NCBI GenBank assembly: GCA_038134485.1
Contig: JAYPVG010000029.1
Location: 1 to 40,755 of the forward strand
DNA length: 40,755 bases
Direction: 5' to 3'
Source: NORP240 sp038134485
Lineage (GTDB): Bacteria > Pseudomonadota > Gammaproteobacteria > Pseudomonadales > Pseudohongiellaceae
The notes under the pieces: model-generated
Seen by the model: the letters and a program-made list of their open reading frames with translations, nothing else
Told to the model about the DNA's origin: nothing
The model's database searches: none
In this document: positions 29,960 through 38,595 of the stretch, one piece after another
Position numbering within the stretch: the first letter of the stretch is position 1
Layout of the letters: every line of letters begins with the position of its first letter
Program-made: the position numbers and the translations under genes

Positions 29960-30934
29960 ATGAGCCTGATTCGCGCGCTAGCACTTTCCATCCTAGTCCC
30001 TTGTGTAGCCTGGCAGAACTCGGTTTTGGCCCAGGACATTGACCCCGCAATACCGCAGTATGAGCGCGTCGGTGGTGTCGCCGGGAACCTTTCGAGTGTC
30101 GGCTCCGATACTCTGGCCAACCTGATGACGCTCTGGGCAGAAGAATTCAATCGTATCTATCCCAACGTAAATATACAGATTCAGGCAGCAGGTTCTTCGA
30201 CAGCTCCACCGGCTTTGACCGAGCGGACCTCTAACTTCGGCCCAATGAGCCGGGAAATGCGCGATAATGAAATCGAAGCCTTTGAAAGTCGGTTCGGTTA
30301 CCCACCAACAGCCATTCCCGTAGCAATTGATGCTCTGGCGGTGTTCGTTCACAAGGACAACCCACTGGAAGGTCTTAGCATGGCGCAAGTCGACGCTATT
30401 TTTTCTTCGACATTGCGCTGCGGTTCGTCAAGTCCTGTGGCCAACTGGGGGCAGGTTGGTCTTGTCGGTCCCTGGGAGCGTCGGGATATTCAACTTTTTG
30501 GTAGAAACTCAGTATCCGGAACTTACGGTTATTTCAAGGAAGTAGCATTGTGTGAGGGCGACTTCAAAAACAATGTTAACGAGCAGCCGGGATCGGCATC
30601 GGTTGTGCAATCAGTCAGTACCTCGGTAAACGCGGTGGGTTACTCGGGCATTGGTTACCGAACATCAAGCGTCCGAACTGTTCCCCTGGCTCGAGACGAG
30701 GGCGGTGAATACTTTGACGCAACGCCGCAAAATGCTGTCTCCGGAAACTACCCGCTGGCGCGTTTCCTGTGGGTGTACGTGAATAAGGCACCGAACGAAC
30801 CACTGGCGCCTTTAGAGCGGGAATTTGTCAAGCTTATCATGTCGCAGACCGGTCAGGGCGTGGTTGTGAAAGACGGGTATATACCATTGCCCTCTCAGGT
30901 GATTGAAGTTACGATGCGCGAACTCGGGTTGTAG
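29960..30934 (+). CDS. pstS: Periplasmic phosphate-binding protein PstS
   Basis: 324 residues with a signal peptide (cleavage near VLAQ) and a GGGAGA ribosome site. Phosphate-binding landmarks are GSDTLANLM near the N-terminus, AGSSTAPPAL, a FGPMSREM loop, and GRNSVSGTYGYF. It delivers phosphate to the PstCA channel. Two cysteines (CGSSS and CEGD) could form a disulfide. It is directly controlled by the Pho box at 29869-29897. 175 bp separate it from pstC. Confidence 0.95.
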   Translation: MSLIRALALSILVPCVAWQNSVLAQDIDPAIPQYERVGGVAGNLSSVGSDTLANLMTLWAEEFNRIYPNVNIQIQAAGSSTAPPALTERTSNFGPMSREMRDNEIEAFESRFGYPPTAIPVAIDALAVFVHKDNPLEGLSMAQVDAIFSSTLRCGSSSPVANWGQVGLVGPWERRDIQLFGRNSVSGTYGYFKEVALCEGDFKNNVNEQPGSASVVQSVSTSVNAVGYSGIGYRTSSVRTVPLARDEGGEYFDATPQNAVSGNYPLARFLWVYVNKAPNEPLAPLEREFVKLIMSQTGQGVVVKDGYIPLPSQVIEVTMRELGL

Positions 30935-30964
30935 CAGAGTCCTATCCGCTGTTGTAGAATTCTT

Positions 30965-31004
30965 CGGCAATGAATTGGCTATGTACGGTGCCCATTTATT
31001 GCCG
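30965..31004 (+). other. Inverted repeat in the pstS-pstC gap
   Basis: CGGCAAT (30965-30971) and ATTGCCG (30998-31004) could form a 7-bp stem with a 26-base loop. No T-run follows. It may stabilise or process the pstS message so that the binding protein is made in excess over the permease; this is inference. Confidence 0.3.
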
Positions 31005-31109
31005 ATTGTGGAGATCGACAACAGCCTGGATTGAGTGGCAATCGAAATGCCATGACCTGGTCCGTAAAGTCCATACTGTGGGCGGGCCTTTAGCGAGCAG
31101 ACAGAGAAG

Positions 31110-33452
31110 ATGAGCTTAACCACGGGTGGCGCGGAGGCTACCAGTCAGGCAAGCCCTAACGGCTCGCAAGATGCAGGTCTGGACCAGTTACTGGTCAAGC
31201 AGACCTTTCGAAGAAAATTACGCTATTTCTACGATCAGTCAGCCCGGATCGGCATCGCAGCCGGAGGTATGGGCGTTATCGTAGCAATCCTCCTTATCTT
31301 TGTTTACCTGCTCTATGAAGTGATCCCCCTGTTCCAGCGGGCCGATATCGAGCAGATTGCAGAATATCAGTTAAGCAACATGTCAGACGAGGGGATCCTG
31401 CACCTCGCTCTGGATGAGCAGGCCGAAGTGGCTATGCGACTGGACGACGGCGCCCGGGTAATCTTTTTTCAGGTTGCGAACGGGTCTCAGGTCGATTCGG
31501 TGCAGCTACCCTTACCGACTGGTGCAAGGGTAACAAGTTTTGCTCTTGCTTCGGAAGAAAGTGGAATCTTCGTGCTCGGATTGAATGACGGCACGGCTCT
31601 GATAGCGCAATATGAATTTGATATGAACTTTGCGCCGGACGGTAGTCGGCAAATTATCCCCAGCATAGCTTTCCCGTTTGGTGAGGAAACGTTTTCGCTG
31701 TTTGATGGTGACGAAGTCTACCGACTTGCCATCAGCGAAAGATCTGATGTCCTGCTCATTGCTGCAGCCAATTCCAACGGCAACACCAACTTGATTCGTA
31801 TTCGACAGCAGAGGAATTTATTTTCCTCTTTTAATCTGGGTGGTGCTGCTCCGCAGTTCAATGTTGAGGAAATGTCGATCTCCCTGGCGGTTCGCGACAT
31901 CGATCAACTTTTTATAGACGGCGATCAGCGCTGGCTTTACTTTATTACGTCCGCCGGTCGGCTGAGCCTGGTAGATTTGCGTCCGGCCCTGCGGGGTGAG
32001 GCTTCGGCAATTTCTCAGGTGCTGAATCTGGTGGAGGACGGTAGACGACCCACCGACATAGCGCTATTGCTGGGCGATATCTCCCTGCTGGTGGCGGATG
32101 ATTCGGGTTTCGTTTCCCAGTGGCTGCTGGTAACCGATGAAGATGGACAGGTTAGCTTGCAGCAGGTGCGTCTTTTTGAGGCGGGTTCCAGCGCAATTGC
32201 GGCATTGACACCAGAACAACGGCGCAAGAATTTCGTGGTCGTGGACAATAGGGGGGAGGTCGGATTTTTCAATACGACGGCTCGGCGCGAGGCGCTCAGG
32301 GCGCCTCTGTTTGAAAAATCGCCGCTTGCTCTGGCGGTATCGCCGCGGGGCGACGTTTTAATTGCCGAGGCCGAAGCAGGTCGGGTTTCGGTGTGGGATG
32401 TCGTTAACGAACATCCTGAGGTATCTTGGTCGGCGCTGTGGAGCAAGGTTTGGTACGAGAGCTACAGCGAGCCCGATTATATCTGGCAGTCCTCCGCGGC
32501 CAACAATGATTTCGAACCCAAGTACAGTCTGGTGCCATTGGCTTTCGGCACGTTGAAAGCAGCCTTTTATGCTATGTTGCTGGCAACTCCGCTGGCGATC
32601 TGTGGTGCGATCTTTACTGGATATTTCATGGTTCCGGTAATGCGTCAGCAGGTTAAACCGCTGATCGAGTTGATGGCAGCTATGCCTACGGTGGTACTCG
32701 GGTTTCTTGCCGGCTTGTGGCTGGCGCCGTTTGTAGAAAGTAACCTGCTGGGAGTGTTCAGCATTCTGCTTGTGATGCCCATCGGTGTTCTGCTGGCGAG
32801 TTTCGGCTGGTCCCAATTGCCAGATTCGGTTCGCCATCGGGTGCCTGATGGTTGGGAATCGGCATTGCTGATTCCAGTGGTAGTAGTGCTTACCTACCTC
32901 AGTTTCAGCATCTCGTCGGGCGTAGAAAACCTGTTTTTTGCTGGTGACATGCGTTCCTGGATTACCAATGACCTGGGCATCACCTACGATCAGCGTAACG
33001 CGATGATAGTCGGGCTGGCTATGGGTTTTGCCGTTATTCCAACTATTTTTTCCATTGCCGAGGATGCCATTTTTACGGTACCACGGCACCTCAGCTATGG
33101 TTCTCTCGCGCTGGGCGCTACCCCGTGGCAAACGATGTATCGGGTCGTCTTGCCGACGGCCAGTCCGGGCATTTTCTCTGGTGTGATGATCGGATTCGGG
33201 CGCGCGGTGGGAGAGACTATGATTGTCCTGATGGCTACCGGAAATACACCAATTATGGACATTAATATATTCGAAGGAATGCGGACCCTGGCAGCCAATA
33301 TCGCAGTTGAGATTCCGGAATCCGAAGTTGATAGCACCCATTACCGGATTTTGTTCCTCACGGCGCTGGTGCTGTTCATGTTCACCTTTGTTTTCAACAC
33401 GCTGGCCGAAGTTGTCCGACAACGGCTGCGGACCAAGTACAGCACAATATGA
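31110..33452 (+). CDS. pstC: Phosphate ABC transporter permease PstC with a large periplasmic insertion
   Basis: 780 residues, against about 320 for E. coli PstC. One transmembrane helix (about 46-70) is followed by roughly 395 soluble residues and then the permease core (about 470-780), with the EAA-type loop LALGATPWQTMYRVVLPTA. The insertion is beta-rich with blade-like repeats (DQRWLYFITSAGRLSLVDL; VSVWDV; ISLLVADDSGFVSQWLL), as in WD40-like propellers, and faces the periplasm. It could dock PstS or sense substrate (inference). Long PstC forms are known in marine gammaproteobacteria, from memory. It overlaps pstA by 4 nt (ATGA). Confidence 0.93.
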   Translation: MSLTTGGAEATSQASPNGSQDAGLDQLLVKQTFRRKLRYFYDQSARIGIAAGGMGVIVAILLIFVYLLYEVIPLFQRADIEQIAEYQLSNMSDEGILHLALDEQAEVAMRLDDGARVIFFQVANGSQVDSVQLPLPTGARVTSFALASEESGIFVLGLNDGTALIAQYEFDMNFAPDGSRQIIPSIAFPFGEETFSLFDGDEVYRLAISERSDVLLIAAANSNGNTNLIRIRQQRNLFSSFNLGGAAPQFNVEEMSISLAVRDIDQLFIDGDQRWLYFITSAGRLSLVDLRPALRGEASAISQVLNLVEDGRRPTDIALLLGDISLLVADDSGFVSQWLLVTDEDGQVSLQQVRLFEAGSSAIAALTPEQRRKNFVVVDNRGEVGFFNTTARREALRAPLFEKSPLALAVSPRGDVLIAEAEAGRVSVWDVVNEHPEVSWSALWSKVWYESYSEPDYIWQSSAANNDFEPKYSLVPLAFGTLKAAFYAMLLATPLAICGAIFTGYFMVPVMRQQVKPLIELMAAMPTVVLGFLAGLWLAPFVESNLLGVFSILLVMPIGVLLASFGWSQLPDSVRHRVPDGWESALLIPVVVVLTYLSFSISSGVENLFFAGDMRSWITNDLGITYDQRNAMIVGLAMGFAVIPTIFSIAEDAIFTVPRHLSYGSLALGATPWQTMYRVVLPTASPGIFSGVMIGFGRAVGETMIVLMATGNTPIMDINIFEGMRTLAANIAVEIPESEVDSTHYRILFLTALVLFMFTFVFNTLAEVVRQRLRTKYSTI

Positions 33453-35140
33453 AGCAGCGAATTATCAACTGGGTCGAGTCTGGTTCACCCTGGATCTGGA
33501 TGAACGCCGGAGCGGTTGCGATCAGTATCGTTATGGTTATCGGTCTGCTGATGCTACTTGCAGTCAGGGGTATGGTGCATTTCTGGCCGTCGGACGTGAT
33601 GCGGGCCTCCTACACTGTGCCGACCGCGAGTGGCGAAACCCAGACCGTGGAGCTGATTGGTGAACGGGTCGAGCAGGAGACCATCTCTTCCAGCCAAATC
33701 ATCGCCTCGGGAGTCCCGGTGGAAGAAAACAGCACGGGCTATGCACGGACCTTAATGAAACTGGGAAATCGTGACCTCACGGGTGCCGATTTCCGCTGGG
33801 TGTTGGACGATTTCATTCACGATGTCGAATATCCTGGGTCAATTATTGCCCTCGAACGTTTTGAGTGGGGTAACTTTTATGGATTTCTGGTTGCGATAAA
33901 GGAAGGCGGAGAACTGGTTGCAAGTCTTGAGGTCGAATCTGATGCAGAATTGTGGGAGGAGTTTAACGTGCGGCTTGAGCGCGCACTGGCGCTCCATGAA
34001 GAAATAGTGAGTCTGGAGACCGAGCAGATTGGCGCCATCAATTACGAGGTAGAACGATTACGACTGGCCGAGAGGCGACTGGAACTGGATAACGCCGACA
34101 CCCCGGAGGCGCTGGACGAATTAAATCAGATTCGCATGCAACTGGATGTCGAGTACGAGCAGTTGCAGCAGCAATTGGTGGAGCTCTATGACCAGGTCAA
34201 TCGTGATTCGGTGGTGTTCCAGGCAGCCGAAGGTCAAGAGACCGAATTCAACATCGCGGACATCGTCCGCGCCTATCGACCAAACTCCATGAACATGCTC
34301 GAAAAACTGGGCATCTATTTTGGCAAGCTCTGGGAATTTCTTTCTGAAGAGCCGAGGGAAGCAAATACTGAAGGCGGAATCTATCCTGCGATCTTTGGTA
34401 CCGTAATGATGGTGCTATTAATGTCGGTTTTTGTAACACCGTTCGGTGTGGTTGCAGCCGTGTACTTGCGGGAGTACGCCAAGCAGGGAGTTCTCACCAG
34501 AACCATACGGATCGCAGTCAACAACCTTGCCGGTGTACCGTCAATAGTCTACGGAGTTTTTGGTCTCGGGTTTTTTATCTACTTTGTTGGTGCTGAAATT
34601 GATCAGGCCCTGTATCCTGAAGCTCTGCCAGCTCCAACCTTCGGCACGCCCGGATTGTTGTGGGCGTCGCTGACGCTGGCGTTGTTGACGGTGCCCGTAG
34701 TCATTGTGGCGACCGAAGAAGGCCTGGCGCGTATTCCCCGCAGCGTGCGTGAGGGAAGCCTGGCATTGGGTGCAACTAAGTTTGAAACCCTCTGGCGGGT
34801 AGTTTTGCCAATGGCAAGTCCTGCCATGATGACCGGGCTGATACTGGCCGTCGCCAGAGCCGCTGGTGAGGTTGCGCCTCTCATGCTCGTGGGTGTGGTC
34901 AAGCTGGCACCGGCACTACCACTGGATGGTAACTATCCTTATTTGCATCTGGATCAGAAATTTATGCATCTGGGGTTCCACATCTACGATGTCGGATTTC
35001 AGAGTCCCAATGTCGAAGCTGCCCGTCCTCTGGTGTACGCAACAGCTTTGCTGCTGGTTGTCGTCATCGCGATACTTAACCTCAGCGCTGTATCGATTCG
35101 CAACAAGTTGCGTGAGCGTTACAAAGCCCTGGACATGTAG
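33449..35140 (+). CDS. pstA: Phosphate ABC transporter permease PstA with a coiled-coil insertion
   Basis: 563 residues, against about 296 in E. coli. The N-terminal helix (about 22-42) is followed by a 260-residue insertion. Its second part (about 169-252) is strongly helical with many Glu, Leu, Arg and Gln residues (EEFNVRLERALALHEEI, then AERRLELDNADTPEAL, LQQQLVELYDQV) and is a probable coiled coil. The permease core lies at about 305-563, with EAA loop LALGATKFETLWRVVLP and VRAAGEVAPL-type end (ARAAGEVAPLMLVG). Paired with the enlarged PstC, it probably builds an extracytoplasmic structure. The start overlaps pstC. Confidence 0.93.
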   Translation: MKQRIINWVESGSPWIWMNAGAVAISIVMVIGLLMLLAVRGMVHFWPSDVMRASYTVPTASGETQTVELIGERVEQETISSSQIIASGVPVEENSTGYARTLMKLGNRDLTGADFRWVLDDFIHDVEYPGSIIALERFEWGNFYGFLVAIKEGGELVASLEVESDAELWEEFNVRLERALALHEEIVSLETEQIGAINYEVERLRLAERRLELDNADTPEALDELNQIRMQLDVEYEQLQQQLVELYDQVNRDSVVFQAAEGQETEFNIADIVRAYRPNSMNMLEKLGIYFGKLWEFLSEEPREANTEGGIYPAIFGTVMMVLLMSVFVTPFGVVAAVYLREYAKQGVLTRTIRIAVNNLAGVPSIVYGVFGLGFFIYFVGAEIDQALYPEALPAPTFGTPGLLWASLTLALLTVPVVIVATEEGLARIPRSVREGSLALGATKFETLWRVVLPMASPAMMTGLILAVARAAGEVAPLMLVGVVKLAPALPLDGNYPYLHLDQKFMHLGFHIYDVGFQSPNVEAARPLVYATALLLVVVIAILNLSAVSIRNKLRERYKALDM

Positions 35141-35199
35141 AACGACGAAAATGAATCTTCATGAAGTAGAATTAAAATTAAAAAGCAGGCAATCGAGAA

Positions 35200-36030
35200 A
35201 TGAAAGGGCAAGCTGAATCAACGGGTATAAGCGTTTCGCAGGCGATCAGGCGAAACGAAGACAATATGGATGCCCTGGAAGAGTGTCTTGCGGTTAAGGA
35301 GCTTAACCTTTTTTATGGTGACAAGCAGGCCCTGCAGGATATCAATCTATCGATCCCGAGACAGAGGGTAACCGCCTTTATCGGACCCAGCGGCTGCGGC
35401 AAGTCGACACTCTTACGCTGTTTTAACCGCATGAACGATCTGGTTGACGGCTGCGTGATAGACGGTGGCATCGAACTTGACGGGATGGATATCTATCAGA
35501 AATCTGTGGATGTTGCCGATCTCAGGCGTAGGGTTGGAATGGTCTTTCAAAAACCGAATCCGTTTCCCAAGACTATTTATGAGAATGTTGCTTATGGCTT
35601 GCGAATCCAGGGGGTCAATAAAAAGCGGGTACTGGACGACGTGGTTGAAAAATCACTTCATGCGGCAGCACTCTGGGACGAAGTAAAGGATCGGTTGCAT
35701 GATAGCGCCCTGGGTTTATCCGGTGGCCAGCAGCAAAGACTGGTGATCGCCCGCACGGTGGCGGTTGAGCCTGAAGTTCTTTTGCTGGACGAACCGGCTT
35801 CTGCTTTGGATCCTATTTCTACTCTGAAAATCGAAGAACTAATTAATCAACTTAAGACCAATTACACGATCGTTATCGTCACTCACAACATGCAACAGGC
35901 GGCCCGGGTCTCGGATTTCACGGCTTTCATGTATCTGGGTAATATGGTCGAGTACGACAAAACCGATAATATTTTTACCAATCCGGCCGAAAAACAAACT
36001 GAGGACTACATAACAGGTCGATATGGTTAA
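35200..36030 (+). CDS. pstB: Phosphate ABC transporter ATPase PstB
   Basis: 276 residues. Walker A GPSGCGKST (62-70), Q-loop VFQKPNPFP, signature LSGGQQQR, Walker B VLLLDEPASALD and switch histidine VTHNM are all intact. It has about 30 residues before the ABC domain; a start at 35266 (MDALEE) would shorten it. It energises PstCA. It lies 59 bp after pstA and 45 bp before phoU. Confidence 0.96.
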   Translation: MKGQAESTGISVSQAIRRNEDNMDALEECLAVKELNLFYGDKQALQDINLSIPRQRVTAFIGPSGCGKSTLLRCFNRMNDLVDGCVIDGGIELDGMDIYQKSVDVADLRRRVGMVFQKPNPFPKTIYENVAYGLRIQGVNKKRVLDDVVEKSLHAAALWDEVKDRLHDSALGLSGGQQQRLVIARTVAVEPEVLLLDEPASALDPISTLKIEELINQLKTNYTIVIVTHNMQQAARVSDFTAFMYLGNMVEYDKTDNIFTNPAEKQTEDYITGRYG

Positions 36031-36055
36031 CTGCTGTACTAGCAGTGACTATAAT
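36027..36055 (+). promoter_or_regulatory. Possible internal promoter of phoU, with a hairpin in the spacer
   Basis: TTAACT (36027-36032) and a perfect TATAAT (36050-36055) are 17 bp apart, 20 bp before the phoU ATG. The spacer holds ACTGCT/AGCAGT (36030-36035 with 36041-36046). It starts within the pstB stop codon. Confidence 0.4.
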
Positions 36056-36075
36056 TTGTTCAGGTACCAATTTTT

Positions 36076-36783
36076 ATGATTCAGGAAGCGGAAAGCCACA
36101 GTCATCATATTTCCCGTCAGTTCAATATCGAACTGGAGCAGGTAAAAACGCGCATGTTGGAAATGGGTGGCAAGGTGGAAAAGCAACTGAGTGATGCGAT
36201 CACCGCGCTAGTCAATGTCGACAGCGAACTGGCTCAGCGAGTTCGAAAGGATGACCATGAAATTGATAGCCTGGAGATTTCTATTGACTCCCAGTGCAGT
36301 CGGATTCTCGCCCGTCGTCAGCCGGCAGCCAGTGACCTGCGCCTCATCCTCGCCATAATTAAAACTATTCGCGACCTCGAACGTATCGGAGACGAGTCAG
36401 CCAAGATAGCCAAGATGGCAATTCGTCTGAGCCACGATGGTGAGGCATCCAAGGGTGCCAATGAGGTGAGTCACATCGGGGAGCAGGTTTGTAACATGGT
36501 ACATAATGCCCTTGACGCTTTTGCCCGATACGATACTGGCGCTGCGATGGCAGTCACCAGTGATGATGAAGATGTCGATGAGCAGTACGGCAGTTCAATT
36601 CGGGCGGTTATCGACTGGATGCAGCAGGAGCCCGAGAAGATCGATCGGTTTCTGAATCTTATCTGGGCGCTGCGCGCACTGGAGAGGGTTGGAGATCACG
36701 CGAAAAATATCGCCGAGCACATCTTATACCTTGTCAGGGGCACGGATGTCCGACACGGCGGTCTCGCCCGCGGCAAAGAGTAG
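36076..36783 (+). CDS. phoU: Phosphate signalling protein PhoU
   Basis: 235 residues in two three-helix bundles. The metal-binding helices appear as DHEIDSLEISID and IKTIRDLERIGDESAKIAKM in the first half and ALRALERVGDHAKNIAEHI in the second, matching the E/D-x-x-x-D repeats of the family. It sits in the cytoplasm at the Pst complex and represses PhoR when phosphate is ample. Last gene of the pst operon. The next gene has its own Pho box. Confidence 0.95.
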   Translation: MIQEAESHSHHISRQFNIELEQVKTRMLEMGGKVEKQLSDAITALVNVDSELAQRVRKDDHEIDSLEISIDSQCSRILARRQPAASDLRLILAIIKTIRDLERIGDESAKIAKMAIRLSHDGEASKGANEVSHIGEQVCNMVHNALDAFARYDTGAAMAVTSDDEDVDEQYGSSIRAVIDWMQQEPEKIDRFLNLIWALRALERVGDHAKNIAEHILYLVRGTDVRHGGLARGKE

Positions 36784-36934
36784 CCGTAACCTTAATTTTT
36801 CAGTTGGGTTTACTCCCTGCAATTTTCTCCTCTCTGAGACGGCAATTTGGGCCATTAGTCTACTTCTTCGCGCGCCTGCTCGTTGATTTAGCTGCATAGT
36901 TTGACTGTTTCAATTCGATGACAAATTAGTCACA

Positions 36935-36963
36935 TTGTCATCATACTGTAATATTTCTGACCT
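36935..36963 (+). promoter_or_regulatory. Pho box (three half-sites) of the phosphate porin
   Basis: TTGTCAT (36935-36941), CTGTAAT (36946-36952) and CTGACCT (36957-36963) at 11-bp spacing, with spacers CATA and ATTT. A weak -10 (TAGATT) lies at 36975-36980, about 11 bp downstream. It is 67 bp before the gene. Confidence 0.85.
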
Positions 36964-37030
36964 ACAGTTCCTGTTAGATTTCGATCTATGAACTCATTCC
37001 TTTCAGGAATCAAAAACGGGAGATCTCCGC

Positions 37031-38461
37031 ATGAAATTTCAGAATCCGCGCTTCAAAATTAGGAATATTCTGCTGCTGGCAGCGATGCTTGATGCGCAAA
37101 CGGGTGCCCATGCAGCTGATCAGGAGTTGCTTGATATATTGCTCGAAAATGGGGCTATCACTCAGGAGCAATACGACGCGTTGCTGGAAAGGGAGACGTT
37201 GACCAGTGACGATATTCTGCAGCAATCTTCTGCTGGCGACAGTGCTTTTGACGACGCTGTGCAAGTGGAGGTTGCTCGCCAGATTGAGGAGAGATTTCCG
37301 GTCCAGGCAACTCATGAGAGCAGCGGTTTTCGATTGCAGACCAGAGACGGTAACTGGCGAACAGAACTGCAGTGGCGGGCTCAGATGAGAGCCACGACTC
37401 CCTACCGCTCAGATCCGCGCAAAATTTCCGCTTTCAATGCCGTAGATCAATCAAATTTCGAGGCACGTCGATTGCGAATGAAAATTGGCGGACATGGATT
37501 TCAACCCTGGGTTCAATATTATTTCGAGGTTGATTTGCAGCCTTCGCGCGATGTAGATGATAGCAGTTCATCGTCGAGTGCGCGCGTGATTGACTGGCGT
37601 TTGGACCTTGCCAAGTGGGACTGGGGAGGTATTCGGATAGGTCAGTGGAAGGTGGATTTGAACCGGGAGCGGGTTGACTCGTCAGGACGGCAGCAGTTTG
37701 TCGAGCGGTCCATAGCTAACCGCGTATTTACTATCGACCGTCAGATCGGAGTGCAGTTGCGGGGCCATCTGTTCCAGGATACACCAGCTGACATGCGTTA
37801 TTTTGCCGGGGTGTTCAATGGTGAAGGACGCAGCGTCAATAATGCCGATGATAATCTGATGTATATGGGGCGGTTGCAGTGGAATTTCCTGGGCAGGGAT
37901 CTTGGCTTTCGGCAGACCGATGTCGAGTATACCGATCAGCCTACCGGAAGCCTCGCCATTGCCGGAGCCACCCATACAGGCGCCTGTACTCGCTGGTCGT
38001 CATCTGGCTGCGGAAATCTGGATGGCTTTGAAAGCCCGGCCAATGCTGCTTCCGATCAATACGACATCAATCAGGTCGTGCAGGAATTTGCGTTCAAGTA
38101 TCGAGGTTTTTCCGCCCAACAGGAATATCACCGCAAGCGCATAAGGGACCGCGTTAATGGCACCAGGAGCGAACTGACAGGTGGTTACGCCCAGGCCGGT
38201 TACTTTTTCCATAATCTTTTCCCTGCCATCCCGGAACCGCTGGAATTTGCAGTGCGTTACGCCAAAGTAGAAGAGCCGAATGCCATGAACCTAGCTTTCG
38301 ATAATGGAAGAGACGAACTCACTATCGGTGCCAACTGGTTCTTTGCAGGTCACAATAGCAAGATTACCGTGGATTTCTCGCGACTGACCCTGGACGACGG
38401 ATATCTCGGATTGGATGAACCTGGAAACCGCCTTCGCGTCCAATGGGATGTCTCATTCTAA
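37031..38461 (+). CDS. Phosphate-selective porin (OprP/OprO family)
   Basis: 476 residues with a signal peptide (cleavage near GAHA) and a GGGAG ribosome site. After the signal, a short helical segment (LLDILLENGAITQEQYDALLE) resembles the N-terminal coil found in many OprP-like proteins and may drive trimerisation. From about residue 95 the pattern alternates as a beta barrel (WRTELQWRAQMR, FEARRLRMKIGG, FAGVFNGEGR), rich in arginine and ending in phenylalanine (QWDVSF). It would pass phosphate or other anions across the outer membrane. Control by the Pho box upstream supports phosphate. It converges with phoR. Confidence 0.9.
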   Translation: MKFQNPRFKIRNILLLAAMLDAQTGAHAADQELLDILLENGAITQEQYDALLERETLTSDDILQQSSAGDSAFDDAVQVEVARQIEERFPVQATHESSGFRLQTRDGNWRTELQWRAQMRATTPYRSDPRKISAFNAVDQSNFEARRLRMKIGGHGFQPWVQYYFEVDLQPSRDVDDSSSSSSARVIDWRLDLAKWDWGGIRIGQWKVDLNRERVDSSGRQQFVERSIANRVFTIDRQIGVQLRGHLFQDTPADMRYFAGVFNGEGRSVNNADDNLMYMGRLQWNFLGRDLGFRQTDVEYTDQPTGSLAIAGATHTGACTRWSSSGCGNLDGFESPANAASDQYDINQVVQEFAFKYRGFSAQQEYHRKRIRDRVNGTRSELTGGYAQAGYFFHNLFPAIPEPLEFAVRYAKVEEPNAMNLAFDNGRDELTIGANWFFAGHNSKITVDFSRLTLDDGYLGLDEPGNRLRVQWDVSF

Positions 38462-38519
38462 GCGCGGAGTACCCAGATCGGCGTCCCGGGATGTTCATAG
38501 TATAAATGGATCAGCCAGT

Positions 38520-38540
38520 CTCTCGCTATCAATGCGAGAC
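38520..38540. other. Hairpin between the porin and phoR genes
   Basis: GTCTCGC (38520-38526) pairs with GCGAGAC (38534-38540) around a 7-base loop. A wider inverted repeat, GATCGGC (38476-38482) and GCCGATC (38545-38551), encloses it. There is no T-run on either side, so a bidirectional terminator role between these convergent genes is only possible. Confidence 0.35.
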
Positions 38541-38595
38541 CTGTGCCGATCCGTGTCCCGAAATCGAGCATCGTTTGCGCAGAGATTGCAATAGT

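Noticed and set aside
32358..33422. 354-codon open frame opposite pstC
   Set aside because: It lies wholly antisense to the conserved permease core. Its composition is rich in Q, H, R and N without domains, which is typical of a shadow frame.
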